Positions 1 to 4,467 of a stretch of 5,888 nt of DNA are shown in pieces. Below the pieces are notes generated by a model. The model was not told the origin of the DNA and searched no databases. It worked only from the letters and a program-made list of their open reading frames with translations. Source of the stretch: Chloroflexota bacterium (GTDB taxonomy: Bacteria > Chloroflexota > Anaerolineae > 4572-78 > J111); NCBI GenBank assembly GCA_003694775.1, contig RFJV01000249.1:1-5888 (forward strand), in the 5' to 3' direction. The translations under genes were made by a program, and so were the position numbers. Each line of letters opens with the position of its first letter. Position 1 is the stretch's first letter.

Positions 1-1
1 G

Positions 2-931
2 CGGCTCAATTATGCCGAATCCTGGCTCACCGGCGATACCTACAATATGTCTATTGGTCAGGGGTTTGTCCTGGTGACCCCTCTGCAAATCCTCAATGCA
101 ACTGCCGCCATTGCCAATGGCGGTACTCTATACCGTCCCTTCCTGGTAAAAGAAATTCTGGACGCGGATGGAAACGTGATTCAGGTGAATGCGCCGGAAG
201 TTATTCGCCGGCTGGACATCGACCCGCAGAATATTCAGATGGTGCAGGCGGGCCTGCGCGCCGTTACCGAGTGGGACACCGGTACGGCCCATGAAAAAAT
301 CGATGTGCCGGGCATTCCTGTCGCCGGGAAAACCGGAACTGCTGAATTCTGCGACCGGTATCCCCAGTGTCTGGATGCCGATGGGCGGGTCAAGACCAGC
401 CATGCCTGGTTTACCGCCTACGCGCCCAGCTACAACCCCCAGATAGCCACCGTCGTATTTGTTTACGGCGGCGGCGAGGGGTCGGCGGTAGCCGTGCCGG
501 TTACCAACAAGATTTTGCGCTACTACTTTGGTCTGGATGGTCAGGAAGACCAGCCATCGCCAACCGAATCTGCTCCCGTGGCCCCGGACCCGGACGAACT
601 CCGCTTTACAGCCCGTCTGCTGGGCGCCGACCGGGTGCCGCAGAATACCGCCAGTGTGACCGGCTTTGTCCTGGACCAGGCCGGGCGCGGCCTGGCCGGC
701 ATAACGGTGGAAGTGCTGGCTCAGGGCGAACCGGTGGCGCAGATAACCACCGGACCGACAGGCCAGTTTGACTACCTGAATATGGACCCCAACCGGTCGG
801 CGGAGTGGTCGCTCCGCCTGGCCGGAGTCAGCAATCCAGCCCAGATTGACCTGGCGGTGGCGCCGGGCATGCAGTATTTGGTGGAGTTCGACGCCCGTCC
901 GGTCGAGGTAGCGGCCAGCGGGTCGCCCTGA
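2..931 (+). CDS. mrdA: Penicillin-binding protein 2 (Rod-complex transpeptidase), C-terminal part, 5' truncated
   Basis: This is the class B penicillin-binding protein that crosslinks peptidoglycan on the outer face of the membrane, together with RodA. The reading frame is open from base 2, so the gene begins upstream; 309 codons are visible. The first residues (W-L-T-G-D-T-Y-N-M-S-I-G-Q-G) match the conserved PBP2 segment before the KTG box, so an ATG at 47 is internal. The third catalytic motif is K-T-G-T-A-E at visible residues 110-115 (bases 329-346). The SxxK and SxN motifs must lie upstream. H-A-W-F-T-A-Y-A-P and a beta strand (TVVFVYGG) complete the transpeptidase fold, which ends near residue 178. 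A Pro/Ser/Glu/Asp-rich linker (about 182-199) leads to an extra domain (about 200-300) resembling a carboxypeptidase-regulatory-like or Ig-like beta sandwich, with G-F-V-L-D-x-x-G-R-G-L-A-G-I-T-V-E-V followed by T-G-P-T-G-Q-F. Two cysteines (117 and 123) sit just after the KTG box. rodA, its usual partner, lies 2 kb downstream. The family is secure; the function of the extra domain is unknown. Confidence 0.95.
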   Translation, partial: RLNYAESWLTGDTYNMSIGQGFVLVTPLQILNATAAIANGGTLYRPFLVKEILDADGNVIQVNAPEVIRRLDIDPQNIQMVQAGLRAVTEWDTGTAHEKIDVPGIPVAGKTGTAEFCDRYPQCLDADGRVKTSHAWFTAYAPSYNPQIATVVFVYGGGEGSAVAVPVTNKILRYYFGLDGQEDQPSPTESAPVAPDPDELRFTARLLGADRVPQNTASVTGFVLDQAGRGLAGITVEVLAQGEPVAQITTGPTGQFDYLNMDPNRSAEWSLRLAGVSNPAQIDLAVAPGMQYLVEFDARPVEVAASGSP

Positions 932-959
932 CCGGAATATTAAGAATCCTAAAATTTAC

Positions 960-1005
960 CCCTATATATTGTAGTATTACCAATTTTGAGGTACAATATA
1001 TAGGG
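960..1005. repeat. Perfect 14-bp inverted repeat between mrdA and minC
   Basis: The left arm CCCTATATATTGTA (960-973) is the exact reverse complement of the right arm TACAATATATAGGG (992-1005), with an 18-nt spacer. The flanking pairs 959/1006 and 974/991 do not match, so the repeat ends sharply. It lies in the most AT-rich part of the window, 28 nt past the mrdA stop. As RNA it could form a 14-bp stem with a CCC/GGG clamp at its base. No T-run follows the right arm, so it is not a standard intrinsic terminator. As DNA it could be a two-site operator, because it coincides with a candidate minC promoter. There is no obvious target-site duplication, so a mobile-element remnant is less likely. 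The repeat is certain; its role is open. Confidence 0.9.
969..997 (+). promoter_or_regulatory. Candidate sigma-70-type promoter for minC, inside the inverted repeat
   Basis: A weak -35 TTGTAG (969-974) and a good -10 TACAAT (992-997) are 17 nt apart. Transcription would start near 1004, leaving a leader of about 53 nt before minC. The same TACAAT hexamer, again preceded by G, occurs before minD. Because the two arms are complementary, the minus strand carries an equivalent TTGTAC-17-TACAAT arrangement pointing into the mrdA 3' end. A competing -10, GATAAT (1007-1012), could pair with TTTTGA (984-989, 17-nt spacer). AT-rich gaps readily throw up such matches, so confidence is modest. Confidence 0.4.
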
Positions 1006-1057
1006 TGATAATCGGCGTAACATCATTTCTACCCATTCCTTTACTCTGCTTGCGCCA

Positions 1058-1729
1058 ATGCCAAACGACAGGATTAAAATTAAAGGAACCAGCAATGGCC
1101 TGGTGATTACCCTGGGGGCCGGGGCCTGGCCCCGCCTGGTAGAAGAGCTGGATGCCCTGCTTGGTGAGCGAGCCTCTTTTTTCAAGGGGGGGCGGGTGGC
1201 CCTGCGGGTCGGGGCCAGACTGCTGAGCACGGCAGACATCGAGGCCGTAGGCCAGGTGCTGAGCAAGCACCACGTTACCCTGTGGGCCGTGGAAAGCGAA
1301 GCCGAGGAAACTCGAACCGCGGCGGCAGAACTGGGCCTGGAAGTTGAGCTGGAACCGCGGCCCATCTCCCCGGAGCAGTCCCGGCCTACTGCCGGGGATA
1401 CCATCCTCATCCGCCGGACGCTCCGGTCGGGGCAGGTGGTGGAGTTTCCCGGCAACGTGGTGGTCATTGGTGATGTCAATCCCGGCGCAGAAATTCGCGC
1501 CGGCGGAAATGTGGTTGTCTGGGGGAGACTGCGCGGCGCCGTGCACGCCGGAATGAACGAAGAGCTGGGCGAAATGGCAGTGGTATGCGCCCTGGATATG
1601 TCGCCTTCTCATTTGCGGATTGGCGATTACCTGGCCCTATCGCCCGCCGACGATAGCCGGACGCAAATTGTTCCGGAAATGGCCTTTGTGCACGACCGGC
1701 AAATTGTGGCCGAGCCGTGGAGTGTGTAG
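1058..1729 (+). CDS. minC: Septum site-determining protein MinC
   Basis: MinC inhibits FtsZ polymerisation and is placed on the membrane by MinD, so Z-rings are blocked away from mid-cell. The protein has 223 residues, normal for the family. The N-terminal domain (about 4-97) opens with I-K-I-K-G-T-S-N-G-L-V-I-T-L, as MinC proteins do; this domain acts on FtsZ. A short linker (about 98-112) leads to the C-terminal beta-helix domain (about 113-222). That domain carries the R-S-G-Q motif (123-126), which in known MinC proteins contacts MinD, then G-D-V-N-P-G-A-E-I (138-146), N-V-V-V-W-G (151-156) and R-L-R-G-A-V-H-A-G (157-165). The ATG is preceded by no clear Shine-Dalgarno sequence, but no ATG, GTG or TTG lies nearby upstream in frame, and the N-terminus fits the family. 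minD follows after 73 nt, a gap that holds a candidate promoter. The absence of a visible ribosome site may keep MinC levels low. Confidence 0.96.
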   Translation: MPNDRIKIKGTSNGLVITLGAGAWPRLVEELDALLGERASFFKGGRVALRVGARLLSTADIEAVGQVLSKHHVTLWAVESEAEETRTAAAELGLEVELEPRPISPEQSRPTAGDTILIRRTLRSGQVVEFPGNVVVIGDVNPGAEIRAGGNVVVWGRLRGAVHAGMNEELGEMAVVCALDMSPSHLRIGDYLALSPADDSRTQIVPEMAFVHDRQIVAEPWSV

Positions 1730-1738
1730 CCCCCCTCT

Positions 1739-1767
1739 TTGCCAGTCAATTCTGACCGTAGTACAAT
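1739..1767 (+). promoter_or_regulatory. Candidate sigma-70-type promoter for minD
   Basis: TTGCCA (1739-1744, five of six consensus -35 bases) and TACAAT (1762-1767, five of six consensus -10 bases) are separated by exactly 17 nt in the minC-minD gap. Transcription would start near 1774, about 29 nt before the minD ATG. This is the best promoter-like sequence I see in the window. It would let minD, minE and the genes after them be transcribed without minC. Confidence 0.6.
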
Positions 1768-1791
1768 GCTGACTTTAGCGAGCGGGAAAAC

Positions 1792-1796
1792 AGGGA
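1792..1796 (+). promoter_or_regulatory. Ribosome binding site of minD
   Basis: AGGGA lies 6 nt before the minD ATG. It supports the start at 1803, which also gives the expected MinD N-terminus shortly before the P-loop. Confidence 0.6.
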
Positions 1797-1802
1797 TTTG
1801 CT

Positions 1803-2597
1803 ATGAGCGCAGTAGTCATTACCGTAACATCAGGGAAAGGCGGGGTCGGTAAAACCACGGCCACCGCCAACATCAGCACCGCCCTGGCGGCTATGGGGAA
1901 AAAGGTTGTCGCCATTGATGCAGACATCGGTTTGCGCAACCTGGATGTGGTAATGGGGTTGGAAAACCGCATCGTTTACAACCTGGTAGACGTGGTGGAA
2001 GGGACATGCCGTCTGCGGCAGGCGATGATTAAAGACAAGTACCTGCCGGAGCTGTATCTCATTCCCGCGGCCCAATCGCGCGACAAAACGGCCCTCACCC
2101 CCGGCGATATGATTGAGCTGACCAACCAGATGCGGGAAGATTTTGATTATATCCTTATCGATTCGCCTGCCGGCATTGAACAGGGCTTCAAAAATGCCAT
2201 TGCCCCCGCCGACCGGGTGCTGATTGTGACCACCCCGGAAGTATCTGCGGTCCGCGACGCCGACCGCATCATCGGCCTGATTGAGGCCGAAGGCAAATAC
2301 TCCAGCGACCTGGTGGTCAACCGGGTGCGGGTAGACCTGGTGCGCCGCGGCGATATGCTCAGCACCGAGGATGTGGTGGATGTACTGGCTATCAGCCTGA
2401 TTGGCGTTGTCCCCGATGATGAGTCTATCATCATTTCCACCAACCAGGGCCGGCCCGCCGTCCTGCAGAACGGCTCGCTGGCCGGCCAGGCGTTCAGAGA
2501 CATCGCCGCCCGGCTGACCGGACAGACCGTCCCCTTTATGGAGCTGGACGGACACGACTCTTTTATGAAGCGATTATCCAAGCTGTTCAAGCTGTAA
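1803..2597 (+). CDS. minD: Septum site-determining ATPase MinD
   Basis: MinD is a deviant Walker-type ATPase that dimerises with ATP, binds the membrane and recruits MinC; MinE stimulates its ATPase and releases it. The 264-residue length is typical. Visible motifs are the deviant Walker A G-K-G-G-V-G-K-T-T (11-19, signature Lys12 and catalytic-loop Lys17), the switch I region D-A-D-I-G-L-R-N-L-D (39-48), and the Walker B/switch II segment I-L-I-D-S-P-A-G-I-E (117-126). A V-V-N-R-V-R segment (171-176) supplies the usual nucleotide-base contact region. The last 12 residues, S-F-M-K-R-L-S-K-L-F-K-L, form a short amphipathic basic helix, the standard membrane-targeting sequence. This helix and the D-G-L-R-N-L-D-type motif separate MinD from ParA, Mrp and FlhG relatives. 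minE follows 25 nt downstream. The gene looks intact. Confidence 0.99.
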   Translation: MSAVVITVTSGKGGVGKTTATANISTALAAMGKKVVAIDADIGLRNLDVVMGLENRIVYNLVDVVEGTCRLRQAMIKDKYLPELYLIPAAQSRDKTALTPGDMIELTNQMREDFDYILIDSPAGIEQGFKNAIAPADRVLIVTTPEVSAVRDADRIIGLIEAEGKYSSDLVVNRVRVDLVRRGDMLSTEDVVDVLAISLIGVVPDDESIIISTNQGRPAVLQNGSLAGQAFRDIAARLTGQTVPFMELDGHDSFMKRLSKLFKL

Positions 2598-2611
2598 GCT
2601 GTCTACCTGGT

Positions 2612-2617
2612 GAGAGG
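2612..2617 (+). promoter_or_regulatory. Ribosome binding site of minE
   Basis: GAGAGG lies 5 nt before the minE ATG, in the short minD-minE gap. It is among the stronger ribosome sites in the window and supports the 2623 start. Confidence 0.65.
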
Positions 2618-2622
2618 CGCCT

Positions 2623-2883
2623 ATGAGTGGTTTCTTTAGCTGGCTGCCGGGCCAGAAAAAAACGAACAGTCGAGATGTAGCCAAGGACCGCCTCCAGCTG
2701 GTGCTGGTGCAGGACCGGGTTAATCTGTCGGCTCAGCAAATCGGCGAAATGAAGGATGAACTGATTGAGGTCATTTCCCGGTATGTCGAAATTGACCGGG
2801 ACGGCATCGACATCACCCTGACCCGGTCCGGGCGGCAAAGCCGCCTCACCGCAGACATCCCCATCCTGGGAGCGCGTCACTAG
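2623..2883 (+). CDS. minE: Cell division topological specificity factor MinE
   Basis: MinE stimulates the MinD ATPase and displaces MinC, producing the pole-to-pole oscillation or polar gradient that frees mid-cell for division. At 86 residues it has the usual MinE length. The N-terminal M-S-G-F-F-S-W-L (1-8) is a short hydrophobic, membrane-binding segment. R-D-V-A-K-D-R-L-Q-L-V-L-V-Q-D-R (17-32) is the conserved anti-MinCD region that switches between beta strand and MinD-bound helix. Residues about 38-86 form the topological specificity domain, including E-L-I-E-V-I-S-R-Y-V-E-I-D. It sits directly between minD and rodA, with only 10 nt to rodA, so it is very probably co-translated with both. 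A complete MinE suggests a dynamic Min system rather than a DivIVA-anchored one. No oddities were seen. Confidence 0.97.
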   Translation: MSGFFSWLPGQKKTNSRDVAKDRLQLVLVQDRVNLSAQQIGEMKDELIEVISRYVEIDRDGIDITLTRSGRQSRLTADIPILGARH

Positions 2884-2893
2884 AGAAAAGCCT

Positions 2894-3994
2894 ATGGACC
2901 GCAGAATCTGGCGGCAGTTCGATGTTGTCTTGCTGGGAATTGTCGCCTTGCTTATTTTTTACGGCGTGATTATGATTTACAGCGCCAACCAGAACCAGGA
3001 AGACCTGCAGAACCTGTGGCGGGTTCAGCTGACGCGCGCCGTGATTGGCCTGGGGTTGATGTTTCTGGTGGCCGCGTTTGATTACCGCTACTATACTGCC
3101 CTGCACCGCCTGCTGTACGTGGTGATGCTGGCCTTTCTGGGGACCCTTTTCATTGCCGCAGAACTGACCGCCGGCACCCTGCGCTGGCTCGATTTTCGCC
3201 TCTTTCCGGTTCAGCCCAGCGAAATTGCCAAAATCATCATCATCATTGTGACCGCCAAATTCCTGGCCGACCGCGACGGCGAAATGCACCGCCTGCGCAA
3301 CCTGCTGTTGGCCGGCTTGCTCATCATCCCTCCCGTGGTGCTCATCTATCTCCAGCCGGACCTGGGGACGGCCATCATTATTACCGTGGTCTGGTTCATT
3401 ATGGCCTTGATGGGCGGCATCCACCTGTTCCACGTGGGCCTGATGGCTCTGCTGGGGCTGGTCGCCAGCCCCATTGTCTGGCTGACGATGGCCGATTACC
3501 AGCGGAGCCGGGTTCTGCTCTTTCTCGACCCGCAGAGCGACCCCGACTCCTACTACAATATCCAGCAGGCCCTTATCAGCATCGGTTCGGGGGGAGTGGT
3601 CGGTAAAGGGTTCAGCATCGGCACCCAGAACCAGCTCCATTTCCTGCGCGTCCGCCACACCGACTTTATCTTCTCCGTCATTGGCGAAGAGCTGGGACTG
3701 CTGGGCGCGCTCCTGCTGTTTGTGCTCATCCTGGCCCTCATCTGGCGCATCCTGCGTGCCGCGGACCTGACCCCAGACCCGTTTGGCCGGTTGATTTGCG
3801 TGGGCGTGGCCGCACTGGTTTTCTTCCAATCCTTTGTCAATCTGGGGGTCAATCTGGGGTTGCTCCCGGTCACCGGAACGCCGTTGCCTTTTATCAGCTA
3901 CGGGGGCAGTTCCCTGATTGCCTTTATGATAGCCATTGGTCTGGTGCAGAGTGTACGGATGCGCCACAAGGCGCTGGATTTTGAACAGTTTTAG
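2894..3994 (+). CDS. rodA: RodA, SEDS-family peptidoglycan glycosyltransferase
   Basis: RodA polymerises glycan strands from lipid II during lateral wall growth and works in complex with PBP2, whose gene opens this cluster. The 366-residue protein has about ten hydrophobic segments, as SEDS proteins do, with a short cytoplasmic N-terminus and a short basic C-terminus. Conserved motifs in order are F-P-V-Q-P-S-E-I-A-K (104-113), Q-P-D-L-G-T-A (154-160), the large extracellular loop containing Y-Y-N-I-Q-Q-A-L-I-S-I-G-S-G and G-K-G-F, R-H-T-D-F-I-F (254-260), and G-T-P-L-P-F-I-S-Y-G-G-S-S (328-340). Asp257 in the H-T-D motif corresponds to the aspartate essential for activity in studied RodA proteins. 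The elongation context (PBP2, Min) and the motif style favour RodA over FtsW or SpoVE, although separating SEDS subfamilies by eye is not certain. The ATG is 10 nt after the minE stop, with only a weak purine-rich AGAGAAAAG before it, suggesting translational coupling to minE. Confidence 0.96.
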   Translation: MDRRIWRQFDVVLLGIVALLIFYGVIMIYSANQNQEDLQNLWRVQLTRAVIGLGLMFLVAAFDYRYYTALHRLLYVVMLAFLGTLFIAAELTAGTLRWLDFRLFPVQPSEIAKIIIIIVTAKFLADRDGEMHRLRNLLLAGLLIIPPVVLIYLQPDLGTAIIITVVWFIMALMGGIHLFHVGLMALLGLVASPIVWLTMADYQRSRVLLFLDPQSDPDSYYNIQQALISIGSGGVVGKGFSIGTQNQLHFLRVRHTDFIFSVIGEELGLLGALLLFVLILALIWRILRAADLTPDPFGRLICVGVAALVFFQSFVNLGVNLGLLPVTGTPLPFISYGGSSLIAFMIAIGLVQSVRMRHKALDFEQF

Positions 3995-3998
3995 GGAG
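3994..3998 (+). promoter_or_regulatory. Ribosome binding site that points to an ATC start codon
   Basis: GGGAG overlaps the last base of the rodA TAG stop and ends 7 nt before the ATC at 4006. This is ideal spacing for a start there. No ATG, GTG or TTG codon occurs at a fitting distance in the open frame, so this site is the main reason for placing the next gene's start at the ATC. Confidence 0.6.
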
Positions 3999-4005
3999 TT
4001 GAGCC

Positions 4006-4446
4006 ATCCAGACAAAATTTACCGCAGTTTCGGAATGGATTCACCGGCGTTGGGGTAGCTGGGGAATTTTTATTTTTGCCCTGTGGGCCCCAACGCTTTC
4101 GTTTGTCGCCCTGGCCCGGTTGCTTTACCTGGCAAAAGTGGTCGAACTGGCCGGCATTCCGCTGGCCTCGCCCGGACGGCTGTGGCTGGTGTTTGGGGTC
4201 GACACGCTGTTTGCCCTGCTGTTTGCCGCCTGTACGTATGGATTCTGGACACTCCGCCGCTGGGGGCGGATTCTGTTCGTCTGGACCGTCATTCCCTGGT
4301 TTGCCTTTGAAGTCGCGGCCCTGTTTACCTCAGGGCGGACTTACAGCGGCCTGGAAATCGGCTACACCGTTGCCAGGGCATTTATTGCCGGCCTCTTTTC
4401 GGCCTGGTATCTGAATATTCCCAGGGTCAAGGCCCTGTTTCATTAA
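4006..4446 (+). CDS. Small four-helix membrane protein of unknown function, probable ATC start
   Basis: I do not recognise a named family. Read from the ATC, the protein has 146 residues: a short basic N-terminus (K, H, R, R before residue 16) and four hydrophobic segments at about 19-42, 60-80, 87-107 and 118-137. A short basic W-T-L-R-R-W-G-R turn (81-88) lies between the second and third. It looks like an inner-membrane protein with both ends probably cytoplasmic. The frame is open from the TGA at 4000-4002 onward. The first conventional start in frame is a TTG at 4120, which lies inside the first hydrophobic helix, would cut it in half and has no ribosome site. The ATC at 4006 has GGGAG 7 nt before it, so it is the likelier start; a sequencing error in a true ATG is the alternative. 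The gene is 11 nt after rodA and 21 nt before gltX, so it belongs to the same transcription unit. A cell-envelope role is only a guess from its position. Confidence 0.75.
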   Translation: MQTKFTAVSEWIHRRWGSWGIFIFALWAPTLSFVALARLLYLAKVVELAGIPLASPGRLWLVFGVDTLFALLFAACTYGFWTLRRWGRILFVWTVIPWFAFEVAALFTSGRTYSGLEIGYTVARAFIAGLFSAWYLNIPRVKALFH

Positions 4447-4453
4447 AACTTCT

Positions 4454-4457
4454 GGAG
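4454..4457 (+). promoter_or_regulatory. Ribosome binding site of gltX
   Basis: GGAG lies 10 nt before the gltX ATG in a 21-nt gap. The spacing is slightly long, but it is the best purine run available and it supports the start at 4468. Confidence 0.5.
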
Positions 4458-4467
4458 ATTGGAAATA

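Noticed and set aside
934..949. GGAATATTAAGAATCC as a small palindrome after the mrdA stop
   Set aside because: Only the outer three bases on each side pair well; it is too imperfect to call.
960..1005. Reading the inverted repeat as a classical intrinsic terminator of mrdA
   Set aside because: The stem is mostly A-U pairs and no T-run follows the right arm, so it does not fit a standard rho-independent terminator.
1830..2555. Minus-strand open frame of 241 codons opposite minD
   Set aside because: minD is intact and unmistakable; the antisense product shows no family signature.
3229..3249. ATC triplet run in rodA as a simple-sequence (phase-variable) repeat
   Set aside because: It encodes a run of isoleucines in a membrane helix. 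Triplet changes would not shift the frame and the run is short, so no switching role is supported.
2846..4015. Long minus-strand open frame of 389 codons opposite rodA
   Set aside because: Its product is a low-complexity His/Gln/Asp-rich string with no domain pattern, as expected from the antisense of a hydrophobic GC-rich gene. rodA on the plus strand has all SEDS motifs.
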